The notes under the pieces were generated by a model, which saw only the letters and a program-made list of their open reading frames with translations, did no database searches and was not told the origin of the DNA. Shown here piece by piece: positions 8,264 through 16,198 of a stretch of 64,000 nt of DNA (the stretch's first letter is position 1; each line of letters opens with the position of its first letter). The position numbers were made by a program, and so were the translations under genes. This stretch comes from Chlamydiota bacterium (GTDB taxonomy: Bacteria > Chlamydiota > Chlamydiia > Chlamydiales > Parachlamydiaceae): positions 16,970 to 80,969 of the forward strand of contig JABDDC010000004.1 in NCBI GenBank assembly GCA_013287815.1, given 5' to 3'.

Positions 8264-9331
8264 CTACGGCTTGCACCCTACGGCTTTTTCGAAGAGTTTG
8301 CGCAGTTGTGAATAGACCTCGTCGACCTCGATGCGGGTCATGCACCTGAAATCGATGGGGCATTCGCGCCGGTAGCATGGCGAGCAGGCGGCATGTTTGT
8401 GGATGACGATGCCGCCGGCATAGGGTCCTGTGGCTACGTCGCTGGTCGAGCCAAAGAGGGCGACAAGCGGGGTCCCCATGGCAGAGGTGATATGCATCGG
8501 TCCGCTATCGTTGGTAAGAAATACTGTACAGGCATGGATGAAGGCCATCAGTTCTCTAAGAGTGGTTTTTCCGGCTAGATTGATCACTCTCTCAGGCATT
8601 CCAAGGCATAGCTCGTTGACCAGTGAGGCGCCGGATTTATCGCCAAAGTAGAGTATTTTGACTTTTGGATCTTGTAAAAGGAGCTGGCTCAGCTCCTTAA
8701 ATCTCTCGGGAAGCCAACATTTGGCTGAGCCATAGGCGGCCCCAGGATTGATCCCCACGATAATGTCACCGGCCTTGATTCCGTATTTGGTCAACCATTC
8801 CTTAATCGCATGTTGTTCTTCGGTTGTGACGTAAAGCTTGGGGGGAGTATGGGACAAAGGGATGCCGAGGGGTTGCAGCAACATTTTGTAAGTGATTACC
8901 TGATGCTGATATTCTTTGTTGTCGGGGTAGGGGATGGCAAAATCCAACAGCCAGCTCCGCAGGTGGGTGGCATAACCAATTTTATTTTTAACATCACCGC
9001 GCCAGTAGCGCCAGGCTGAGGAAAGGGAGTTGGTTAGAAGGATCCCTAAATCGTAATGCCCTTTTCGCAGCGATTCGATGATTTCATTATGCTCATGGCG
9101 GTGTATCCAGCCGCTTGGCTTTTTAAAATTAAAAATTTCGTCCACATGGGGATCTTCCTGTAGTACAAGTCCTAACGCGCCCTGGCACATCGCCGTGATT
9201 TTAGCCTGAGGCCATTGGTGGCGCAGGTCGGTTAATACTGGAGTAGCCATGACTAAGTCTCCGAGCCAGTTAGGCATACGGATGATGATATTCTTGGGCT
9301 GCAAAGACTTAAAGTTTTTTAAAGTACTCAT
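8264..9331 (-). CDS. waaF: ADP-heptose:LPS heptosyltransferase (GT9)
   Basis: The 355-residue protein begins with the GT9 signature IIIRMPNWLGDLVMATPVL (residues 15-33) and has the C-terminal nucleotide-sugar site NDSGPMHITSAMGTPLVALFG near residue 274, with the expected DSGPMH motif. Length and motifs match lipopolysaccharide heptosyltransferase II. It would add heptose to the inner core on the cytoplasmic face of the inner membrane. AAAGGGAAA precedes the ATG. Classical Chlamydia make a heptose-free truncated LPS, so this points to a longer core in this organism. The WaaF versus WaaC distinction is based on general resemblance. Confidence 0.85.
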   Translation of the reverse strand: MSTLKNFKSLQPKNIIIRMPNWLGDLVMATPVLTDLRHQWPQAKITAMCQGALGLVLQEDPHVDEIFNFKKPSGWIHRHEHNEIIESLRKGHYDLGILLTNSLSSAWRYWRGDVKNKIGYATHLRSWLLDFAIPYPDNKEYQHQVITYKMLLQPLGIPLSHTPPKLYVTTEEQHAIKEWLTKYGIKAGDIIVGINPGAAYGSAKCWLPERFKELSQLLLQDPKVKILYFGDKSGASLVNELCLGMPERVINLAGKTTLRELMAFIHACTVFLTNDSGPMHITSAMGTPLVALFGSTSDVATGPYAGGIVIHKHAACSPCYRRECPIDFRCMTRIEVDEVYSQLRKLFEKAVGCKP

Positions 9332-9410
9332 GTTTTCCCTTTAGACACTAGCAAAAAAATGGCTAAAATCTTATGGTTGCTAGTAGAAACATTTAATAAT
9401 AGGCACCAAG

Positions 9411-10988
9411 ATGACACTAACTAAAATAGAGGAAGTGGAAACAGTCACCTCTTTTTCCGATCCAGAACAAATTTTGCACCTTAAGAGATTATTAGTCACG
9501 CTTAAACAGCAATATGAAAGAGGACTGCAGCAATTGAATGGCCAGCTTCAAAAAGAGCAGGCGAAGGTTTTGAGCTTAGCAAAAAAATTGGATTTGGTTG
9601 AAGGTGAGCAATCCCAATTAAAAAAACAGCATGAAGAAGAACTTGACGCACTCAGAAAGCAGATCATTGCCTTGAGAGAATTAAGCAAGCAGCTCGATGC
9701 GGAAGAAGTAGTTTTTTCTCCTGAGCTGGAGGCCAGCCGGCAGAGAATTGAGCAGTTGGAAAGAGTGATTCCTTACTTGAGGGAGAGGAATAATGAAGCG
9801 AATTTGGAAACTGAACAGTTGCGTGACGAATTAAGTGAATCGCGCCACCTTAATGAAAAATTAAGTTCAATCCTGCAAGAGAAAGAGACATCAATTAATC
9901 TGCAATTGGAACAACATATCAGAAATCTTAATACAGAGTGTGCAGAATTGATGAAAGAGAAAGTAAATCTAGAGCACCAGATTCTTAATTTGCATACCCA
10001 TATCAACCATCAATCGAAATATCTCATCGAATTGAAGATCAAATTGCAAGATCAGCTTCTAAGCAACAAGGCGAATGAAACGCTGCTTCTCGAAAAAGAG
10101 AGAAGTTTGATTGAAAAAGAAAACCAATCCAGCGAGCTTAAGCTGCAGATCAAGCGTCTCGAAAATGTGGAGCAGGAGAAAAAATCACTTCAAGAAAGAT
10201 ATGAAAGCCTACAGGAAGAATGGAAGAAGATTTCATTATTGTTCGAGAAAGCGCAAGAGGTGCGAATTAAAACTGAAAGCCAGCTCAATGAAATGGAAAG
10301 GACGCTGAGGGAACAACTGTCACTGTTTAATGAAAAAGTGGATCAGTATTCTATATTGCAACAAGAAAAAGAGAGGGTAGAAGCAGAATTTCATTCATTA
10401 AAGACACAAAGGGAAGAAGCCGAATCTTGCTTAAAAATAGCTCAGCAACATCTGGCGAAAAAAGTTAAAGAAGCAACGCTCTTGACTGAGAAAATCGAGC
10501 AGATGCAGTTTCAGCTCAATGACAATCTACATAAAATCGAAAGCTACAAATCACAGACATTGCAGTTGCAAGCGACGGTGGACCAACGACAAGGCAATGA
10601 GAGCCGCCTACAGGATCAATTGAAAGATACTGTAAAAAATTTTGAACTGCAGAATGTCAAATGGGAAGAAAAATATTACAAAGTGCACGACAGATGGCAG
10701 GAATGTGAAAATCGGATCAGTCAACTGCAGAAGGTGGAAGAGAAACACTATCAAATGCAGAATATCTTATCGAACCTTGGTTCATTCATTAGTGGCAATG
10801 CTCATGCAAATACCGCACCTTCTTTCGCTAGCCTGGCTATTACTCCGCAGCAAGCTCCGGAAAAATCTGAGCATCCTTCATTTTTCATCCAGCAGGATGG
10901 AGGCGCCTTTTTAGAAGACCAGCAGGACCTTTCCAGCGGCCATTTTGACCTTTTCGGAATGCAGATCAACAGGCAAAAAAGTAGTTAG
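9411..10988 (+). CDS. Long coiled-coil protein upstream of ruvC
   Basis: A 525-residue protein, almost entirely heptad-rich coiled coil from about residue 20 to 445 (runs such as LEHQILNLHTHIN and many E/K/Q/L repeats), with a short low-complexity C-terminal tail (about 460-525). No membrane segment or signal peptide. The gene is separated from ruvC by one base, so the two are likely cotranscribed and coupled. A hypothetical gene in the same position next to ruvC is known in Chlamydia (inference from gene order). A structural or scaffold role is possible but function is unknown. Confidence 0.75.
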   Translation: MTLTKIEEVETVTSFSDPEQILHLKRLLVTLKQQYERGLQQLNGQLQKEQAKVLSLAKKLDLVEGEQSQLKKQHEEELDALRKQIIALRELSKQLDAEEVVFSPELEASRQRIEQLERVIPYLRERNNEANLETEQLRDELSESRHLNEKLSSILQEKETSINLQLEQHIRNLNTECAELMKEKVNLEHQILNLHTHINHQSKYLIELKIKLQDQLLSNKANETLLLEKERSLIEKENQSSELKLQIKRLENVEQEKKSLQERYESLQEEWKKISLLFEKAQEVRIKTESQLNEMERTLREQLSLFNEKVDQYSILQQEKERVEAEFHSLKTQREEAESCLKIAQQHLAKKVKEATLLTEKIEQMQFQLNDNLHKIESYKSQTLQLQATVDQRQGNESRLQDQLKDTVKNFELQNVKWEEKYYKVHDRWQECENRISQLQKVEEKHYQMQNILSNLGSFISGNAHANTAPSFASLAITPQQAPEKSEHPSFFIQQDGGAFLEDQQDLSSGHFDLFGMQINRQKSS

Positions 10989-10989
10989 C

Positions 10990-11496
10990 ATGTCATCTGC
11001 AGAAGTCATTATTGGAATTGATCCCGGAACGGTAGTGTGCGGCTATGGCATTATCAAAATTGATGGGAATGCGATAGAGCCTCTCGACTACGGCTGTATC
11101 CGTCCACCAGCCTCTCTTAAGCTTTCCGATCGTTATCTGATCATTTATAACAGCATCCAGACATTGATCGAGAAGTACTGTCCGCATGTATTGGTGGTAG
11201 AGACGCAATATGTCAGTAAAAATGTGCAGAGTGCCATCAAACTAGGCATGGCCCGCGGTACGGCTTTGCTGGCCGCCAAGAAAAACGGGCTACCCGTCTT
11301 TGAATATGCTCCGACACAAGCCAAAAGGGCTGTTGTGGGTAATGGCAGGGCTAGCAAGAGTCAAGTACAAGGAATGGTTGCCAGGCGTCTCAATCTGGCC
11401 CAGCCGCCGCAGCCGGAGGACGCCGCCGACGCGCTGGCGCTGGCGCTATGCCATGCACAGATGGCCCCACATCTAAAACCAAAATATGAAATTTAA
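10990..11496 (+). CDS. ruvC: Crossover junction endodeoxyribonuclease RuvC
   Basis: A 168-residue Holliday-junction resolvase. The RNase H-like fold is shown by GIDPGTVVCGYGII near the N-terminus (first catalytic Asp), VVETQYV (catalytic Glu) and the C-terminal PEDAADALALALCH (paired acidic residues). The ATG at 10990 is chosen because it gives the normal family length and starts one base after the stop of the upstream gene; an in-frame upstream start would overlap that gene by 44 bases. It nicks four-way junctions with RuvAB, and ruvA follows directly. Confidence 0.95.
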   Translation: MSSAEVIIGIDPGTVVCGYGIIKIDGNAIEPLDYGCIRPPASLKLSDRYLIIYNSIQTLIEKYCPHVLVVETQYVSKNVQSAIKLGMARGTALLAAKKNGLPVFEYAPTQAKRAVVGNGRASKSQVQGMVARRLNLAQPPQPEDAADALALALCHAQMAPHLKPKYEI

Positions 11497-11516
11497 AAAC
11501 TGGAAAATCGGTGCTT

Positions 11517-12116
11517 ATGTTCGCTTATATTAAAGGTATTATAGCCTCTTCAACTACATCAGAAGTCATTATCGAAACAAATGGCATTGGATATCTCGTT
11601 TATATTCCTACCCGTATCTACGCGCAGCTGCCGCAGCTGGGCAATCAGATCCAATTGTTTACTTCATTTATCGTTAGGGAAGCGTCGCAGGCACTTTACG
11701 GATTTTTGACACCCTGTGACAGGGACTTCTTTGAAGTCCTTTTAAACGTGTCAGGAATAGGACCAAGAACAGCTTTAAACCTGATCGGACACTTGACCTT
11801 TGGAGAACTTCAAGGGGCGATTTTGCAACAAAATATCCCACTACTCACCAAGGTTCCCGGCATCGGAAAGAAAACAGCCGAACGTCTCGTGGTTGAGCTC
11901 AAAGATAAGGTCCTCGACTTCGCACCGGATCCATCTGAATTTGCCATCAAGTCCTCTGATCCCCGGGCCCGCCAAATACAGGATGCCATGATGGCACTGA
12001 TTAACCTTGGCTATAACCAAAACACGGCGCAGAAAGCCATTAAGCTATGCATCAGCGAGATTCCCGAAGAGATCGACCTACCCCATCTGATCGCGCTAGC
12101 CTTAAAAAAAGTTTGA
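11517..12116 (+). CDS. ruvA: Holliday junction DNA helicase subunit RuvA
   Basis: About 199 residues. The OB-fold N-terminus (MFAYIKGII...NGIGYLVYIP), the helix-hairpin-helix motifs (VSGIGPRTALNLIG and VPGIGKKTAERLVVELKDK) and the C-terminal domain III (ALINLGYNQNTAQKAI) are all present. RuvA binds the four-way junction and loads RuvB. The start is taken as ATG 11517 by family convention; a GTG at 11511 with GGAA five bases upstream is an alternative adding two residues. The gene lies 20 bases after ruvC. ruvB is not in the window. Confidence 0.95.
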   Translation: MFAYIKGIIASSTTSEVIIETNGIGYLVYIPTRIYAQLPQLGNQIQLFTSFIVREASQALYGFLTPCDRDFFEVLLNVSGIGPRTALNLIGHLTFGELQGAILQQNIPLLTKVPGIGKKTAERLVVELKDKVLDFAPDPSEFAIKSSDPRARQIQDAMMALINLGYNQNTAQKAIKLCISEIPEEIDLPHLIALALKKV

Positions 12117-12123
12117 CAAATGA

Positions 12124-12157
12124 AAACTCCTTTCTTATAAAGGTCAAAAAGGAGTTT
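12124..12157 (+). promoter_or_regulatory. Hairpin masking the doxX ribosome-binding site
   Basis: Perfect 10-base arms, AAACTCCTTT (12124-12133) and AAAGGAGTTT (12148-12157), separated by 14 bases, lie between the ruvA stop and the doxX start at 12161. The right arm contains the AAGGAG ribosome-binding site, so the folded RNA would hide it. No T-run follows, arguing against a simple terminator. A switch or thermometer role is inference. Confidence 0.5.
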
Positions 12158-12160
12158 AAC

Positions 12161-12532
12161 ATGTCTATATTGGCTTTACTTGGCAGATTATGCTTTTCAT
12201 TAGTTTTCATCCTCGGTGCATTTGGTCACTTCACACCTGAATATATTAAGTATGGCGCTGCGGCTGGTGTACCGCTACCAGGCATTTTAGTACCACTATC
12301 GGGTGTCATCGCCCTGTTAGGTGGATTGAGCATCCTTCTTGGATTTAAAACCCGCTATGGCGCCTGGCTGATCATTATTTTCCTAATTCCTGTGACACTA
12401 ATGATGCATCAATTCTGGATTAATGGAGACAAGATGCAGCAGATCAATTTCATGAAGAATTTGGGATTGCTCGGTGGTGCTTTCCTCCTGGCCTACTTTG
12501 GCCCAGGACCACTCTCCTTCGACCGCAGCTAA
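12161..12532 (+). CDS. DoxX-family membrane protein
   Basis: A 123-residue protein with four predicted membrane helices and the DoxX-type start LGRLCFSLVFILGAFGHF, plus the GLSILLGFKTRYGAWLIIIF helix pair typical of the family. The ATG at 12161 is chosen because AAAAGGAG lies just upstream; an earlier in-frame start would overlap ruvA and add a hydrophilic tail foreign to the family. DoxX proteins are linked in other bacteria to redox or respiratory functions, but the role here is unknown. Its ribosome-binding site sits in a perfect hairpin. Confidence 0.8.
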   Translation: MSILALLGRLCFSLVFILGAFGHFTPEYIKYGAAAGVPLPGILVPLSGVIALLGGLSILLGFKTRYGAWLIIIFLIPVTLMMHQFWINGDKMQQINFMKNLGLLGGAFLLAYFGPGPLSFDRS

Positions 12533-12553
12533 GCTAAAGGCTAAGTAGAATTT

Positions 12554-12768
12554 GCTTGCTAAGCCAGGAGTGCGGTGCTTTGTTATAACACACACTTATG
12601 CACTTCAAAACGTATCTTAGGTACTGCTATAATGGCCTTCAGCAACGATTATCTGATCATCAATGTTGCTAATAACAAAGCGCCGGCGGAGCCGGCGCAT
12701 TCCAAAAGCGGCTGCGCCGCCCTATTTTTTCACAGCCTCAGAGCACCGTACTTCTAGGCTTCGCAAGC
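12554..12768. mobile_element. MITE-like element with terminal inverted repeats
   Basis: The gene-free stretch between doxX and the glycosylation operon is bounded by imperfect inverted repeats of 26-27 bases: 12554-12579 (GCTTGCTAAGCC...GCGGTGCT) and 12742-12768 (AGCACCGT...GGCTTCGCAAGC). Inside are a perfect GC palindrome (12680-12698, arms GCGCCGGC) and a second hairpin (12709-12721) followed by six T residues, which could terminate doxX transcription. No transposase is encoded. Mobility is inference from structure only. Confidence 0.5.
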
Positions 12769-12859
12769 TGCATTTTCTTACAGATGAATATCCACCCTTT
12801 TATTATTTCTTGAAAATTATCTTAATAATATATATAAAAGATTTTGGAGAACCAATGAG

Positions 12860-13999
12860 ATGAAAGAAAAATACTATTCAGTGATCTATTTTCTTTTATG
12901 CATCCTTTCCTTTTCTTCTACTCATGCAGATGCAAATAAAAAAGCCCTCATTTTTGGCGTCACTGGCCAAGACGGCTTCTATCTTTCACAGTTTTTGCTT
13001 AGCAAGAATTATGAAGTTCATGGTGTAAAAAGGCAATCTTCGACATCAAGTACAAAAAGAATAGACAAGTTTTACAGTGAAATATTAACCCCTGATATTA
13101 AATTCTATTTTCATTTTGGTGATCTCGCCGATACCGGTAGTATCATCGATTTAATCCAAAAAATTCAGCCAGATGAAATCTATAATTTAGGTGCTCAGAG
13201 TCATGTGAGGGTTTCTTTCGATTTGCCCGAGTACACCGCAAATATCGACGCTTTGGGACCCCTGCGCATTTTGGAAGCGATCAGGCTTTTAGGCTTAGGA
13301 AATAAGATAAAATATTATCAAGCTTCAACCAGCGAAATGTTTGGAGCGGTCCAAGAAACCCCACAAAAAGAAACAACTCCTTTTTATCCACGTTCTCCTT
13401 ATGGTGTTTCAAAAACTTTTGGTCACTGGATAACAGTCAATTATCGTGAAGCTTACGGGATATTTGCATGTAGCGGCATCCTTTTTAATCATGAGTCGCC
13501 GCTTAGAGGAGAAACTTTTGTCACTCGCAAAGTGACGCTAGGAGCGTGTCGTTATAAACTTGGATTACAAGATATTCTGCTTCTCGGAAATCTAGATTCG
13601 CTGCGTGATTGGGGTTATGCCAAAGACTATGTTGAGGCTATGTGGCTTATGCTGCAACAAGATCATCCTGATGATTATGTCATTGCTACCGGAGAAACAC
13701 ATACGATTCGGGAAATGGTTGAACTGGCGTATAAGGAGTTAGGCATCGATATCGAATGGCAAGGCATAGGCATTGACGAATGTGGAATTGATATAGCAAA
13801 TGGAAATGTTGTTGTGAAGATTGACCCGGCTTATTTCCGCCCATCAGAAGTAGATATTTTGATTGGATGCCCTGCTAAAGCATTAAAAGTACTCAATTGG
13901 AAACCAAAGACCTGTTTTCGTGATTTAATCAAAATTATGGTCCAGGAAGATTTTAAAAAAGTTTCACAAGAAGCAAATAGGTTCTCTAATTTGCTGTAA
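12860..13999 (+). CDS. gmd: GDP-mannose 4,6-dehydratase with signal peptide
   Basis: The 379-residue protein is a full-length short-chain dehydratase: NADP-binding GVTGQDG at residues 33-39, catalytic T157-S-E159 and Y181-x3-K185, spaced as in known GMD enzymes, with the family's RPSEVD stretch near the C-terminus. It converts GDP-mannose to GDP-4-keto-6-deoxymannose, the precursor of fucose, rhamnose and related deoxysugars. Oddly, the first 23 residues form a good signal peptide (hydrophobic [13 protein letters not shown], cleavage near THA), absent from ordinary GMD. First gene of a six-gene operon whose products all carry such leaders. No epimerase/reductase partner is in the window. Confidence 0.9.
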   Translation: MKEKYYSVIYFLLCILSFSSTHADANKKALIFGVTGQDGFYLSQFLLSKNYEVHGVKRQSSTSSTKRIDKFYSEILTPDIKFYFHFGDLADTGSIIDLIQKIQPDEIYNLGAQSHVRVSFDLPEYTANIDALGPLRILEAIRLLGLGNKIKYYQASTSEMFGAVQETPQKETTPFYPRSPYGVSKTFGHWITVNYREAYGIFACSGILFNHESPLRGETFVTRKVTLGACRYKLGLQDILLLGNLDSLRDWGYAKDYVEAMWLMLQQDHPDDYVIATGETHTIREMVELAYKELGIDIEWQGIGIDECGIDIANGNVVVKIDPAYFRPSEVDILIGCPAKALKVLNWKPKTCFRDLIKIMVQEDFKKVSQEANRFSNLL

Positions 14000-14019
14000 T
14001 CAAATTTAAAGGCGATGAT

Positions 14020-14823
14020 ATGAATAACTATAGATTTTTCAGAAAAACATTCAAATATTTTGCTATCCTTATTGTCTCACTATCCTCTAGACGCGCTCTA
14101 GCTGATCCGCAAATAACTTCAGCAAATCTTTTTCCTAATTATTCTGAAGTGCAAACTTATTGCTTAAAAATAAATGAAGAAAGCAAAGGCAGAAAAACTA
14201 GGGAAAAAGAACCTAAAATGAAGGCTGGTCCTAAAGGATCCAAAGGGGAAAAAGGGGCTGAAGGGCCGCAAGGAAAGGAAGGAGCTGATGGTTCCAGAGG
14301 AGAGCAAGGACCGCAAGGACATACTGGGGATCAGGGGCTAAAAGGAGATGCGGGCCCTAGAGGTCCAGCAGGGCCGGCAGTATCCACAGTATTTGGTTCT
14401 TATTATACCCTTAATTCACCAACAGGAATTGTCCTCAATGCAGGTGATTTTGTACCCTTTAACACATCTTCCAACCAAGTTAATATCATTCCAGTAGCAG
14501 GTGGATTTCAGACTACTTATGCAGGGAGATACCTCATTACTTTTGGAATAGAAGGCACTCCTGCATCAGCAGGGATAACAGAATTTGTATTAAGGAAAAA
14601 TGGTGTTGCCGTTCCCGGAGGAACGATGGATTATAATGCCAATTTTGCTGCTCTACAAACTCCCGTCATGCAGTCATTGACAGTCATTATCGATCTTATT
14701 GCCTATCAAACAATTGACGTGCATTATACAAATAGCAGTACGGGTCCGGGCAACACTTTTTATTTAGCTTCACCTGGGTTGACGAATACAATCTCATATT
14801 TTTGTATAGAAAAGTTGAAATAG
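14020..14823 (+). CDS. Collagen-like protein with BclA/C1q-like C-terminal domain
   Basis: The 267-residue product has a signal peptide (residues 1-28, cleavage after ALA), a short linker, then 17 uninterrupted Gly-X-Y triplets (residues 70-120, many GPK, GEK, GPQ, GPR) and a C-terminal beta-rich domain of about 145 residues (YYTLNSPTGIVLNAGDFVPF onward) resembling the trimerising jelly-roll of BclA/C1q-like proteins. It is expected to form a surface or secreted trimer. It sits between a sugar-nucleotide enzyme and several glycosyltransferases, making it a plausible glycosylation acceptor. Low hydrophobicity of the stalk and many Lys and Ser/Thr residues fit that idea, but it is inference. 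Confidence 0.85.
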   Translation: MNNYRFFRKTFKYFAILIVSLSSRRALADPQITSANLFPNYSEVQTYCLKINEESKGRKTREKEPKMKAGPKGSKGEKGAEGPQGKEGADGSRGEQGPQGHTGDQGLKGDAGPRGPAGPAVSTVFGSYYTLNSPTGIVLNAGDFVPFNTSSNQVNIIPVAGGFQTTYAGRYLITFGIEGTPASAGITEFVLRKNGVAVPGGTMDYNANFAALQTPVMQSLTVIIDLIAYQTIDVHYTNSSTGPGNTFYLASPGLTNTISYFCIEKLK

Positions 14824-14833
14824 CGATAGATTT

Positions 14834-15523
14834 GTGAAAAACATTATCACTTACTTTTTTTTTACTATAATACCGATCTATATTTTTAGTGATGCTGTTG
14901 AACCTATAAAAATTGCCATCATCGGATGCCATGATCCCAAGTATGATCACATTGGTATCTATTCACATTTAAGCAAGTCGGCCTATGCAACAAAAAATGG
15001 ATACGATTTCCATTTGTATACCGAATATTTATTAGATGTATCAAGAAAGGGATATTGGTATAAGCTAATAGCCGCCCAAAAAAATCTGCCATATTATGAT
15101 TGGCTTTTTTATCTTGACTCCGACGCTGTCATCATGAATCATTCAATTAGATTAGAATCTTTAATAGATGACAACTATGATATGATTGCCGCCGGAACAA
15201 ATTGTGAAGGATTTCCAGTCCTTTCAGGGCAATTCTTAATCAAGAATAGTGAATGGTCCAAAAAATTCTTGGACGAGTGGTTTGAAGTTGGAGACACAAA
15301 TATTCAACCAGGATATGATGGCGGCGCACTCATTAAATTATACAATGAAAGGCCGGATGTTCGAGATCATATCAAATTGATCCCTTTGGTAAATATGGGC
15401 TCTTATGACTGGGACTATAAAGAAGGAGATTTCGTGATTCAATTTGCAGGATATATATTTCCCGAGAAAGAAAAACGTATGATTAGATACTATAATTTAA
15501 GTTTACTGCAAAATAATCAATAA
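14834..15523 (+). CDS. Exported GT34-like glycosyltransferase
   Basis: A 229-residue protein with N-terminal signal sequence (MKNIITYFFFTIIPIYIF) and the features of the GMA12/MNN10 (GT34) fold: YSHLSKSAYATKNGYDFHLY (residues 43-62), WYKLIAAQKNLPYYDWLFYLDSDAVI with the metal-binding D95-S-D97, and QFLIKNSEWSKKFLDEW in the acceptor half. Start is GTG, ten bases after the collagen-like gene. Codons 7-10 hold a run of nine T residues, a possible slippage site. Eukaryotic GT34 enzymes act in the secretory pathway on alpha-linked sugars; activity here is inferred from fold only. Confidence 0.75.
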   Translation: MKNIITYFFFTIIPIYIFSDAVEPIKIAIIGCHDPKYDHIGIYSHLSKSAYATKNGYDFHLYTEYLLDVSRKGYWYKLIAAQKNLPYYDWLFYLDSDAVIMNHSIRLESLIDDNYDMIAAGTNCEGFPVLSGQFLIKNSEWSKKFLDEWFEVGDTNIQPGYDGGALIKLYNERPDVRDHIKLIPLVNMGSYDWDYKEGDFVIQFAGYIFPEKEKRMIRYYNLSLLQNNQ

Positions 15524-15553
15524 GATCATTTTGCAATTTAAGAAGGAGTTTTT

Positions 15554-16192
15554 GTGCTGAAGATGACATTAAGTCTTATGATGACTATCGCCACTTTATA
15601 TTTGCATGCCGCAGCTGTACCAAGCGAAAGTTATTTGACTGACCGTATTAAACTTGATGACAAAAGGTATCTCACCTACCTTGGCATATTGGAATTACTT
15701 AATCACCATGATGCCAAGATTATAGTCGAAACGGGAACCTCAAGGGATGGCGATAGAAATTTCAATGGTGATGGTGGTTCTACAGTTATTTTTGCTGACT
15801 GGGCAACACAAAATAATGCCTTTATTTATTCTGTAGATATTGATCCGCAAGCTGTAAAAAATTCCCAAATCGCCACAGATATTTATGCCGATCACGTTCA
15901 AGTAGTGTGCGAGGATTCAATCAGTTTTCTAACTAAGTTCGATAAACCCATCGATTTTCTTTACCTCGACAGTTTCGACTTTGATTTTAGCAACCCAATC
16001 ACGTCTCAAGAACACCACTTAAAAGAGATCATAGCTGCTTGTCCAAAGCTTTCAGATAATAGCATCGTCATGATCGACGATTGCGATTTGCCTGAAGGTG
16101 GAAAAGGCAAACTTGTTATTCAATATTTAACTTCATTAGGATGGGTCATATTTCAAGATGGCTACCAAGTCATAATGATTCAAAACAACTGA
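15554..16192 (+). CDS. Exported class I SAM-dependent methyltransferase-like protein
   Basis: The 212-residue protein has a signal peptide (about residues 1-21, LYLHAAA) followed by a Rossmann methyltransferase core: motif I IIVETGTSRDG (56-66), an acidic end of strand 2 (IYSVDIDPQAV), motif IV-like DFLYLDSFDFD, and IVMIDDCDLPEGGKG. The pattern matches the Methyltransf_24 group that modifies sugars in glycan clusters. GTG start with AAGGAG five bases upstream. Lying in an operon of glycosyltransferases, it may cap or decorate a glycan. How SAM would be available outside the cytoplasm is unclear; the leader may instead be an anchor. Confidence 0.7.
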   Translation: MLKMTLSLMMTIATLYLHAAAVPSESYLTDRIKLDDKRYLTYLGILELLNHHDAKIIVETGTSRDGDRNFNGDGGSTVIFADWATQNNAFIYSVDIDPQAVKNSQIATDIYADHVQVVCEDSISFLTKFDKPIDFLYLDSFDFDFSNPITSQEHHLKEIIAACPKLSDNSIVMIDDCDLPEGGKGKLVIQYLTSLGWVIFQDGYQVIMIQNN

Positions 16193-16198
16193 GCTCTT

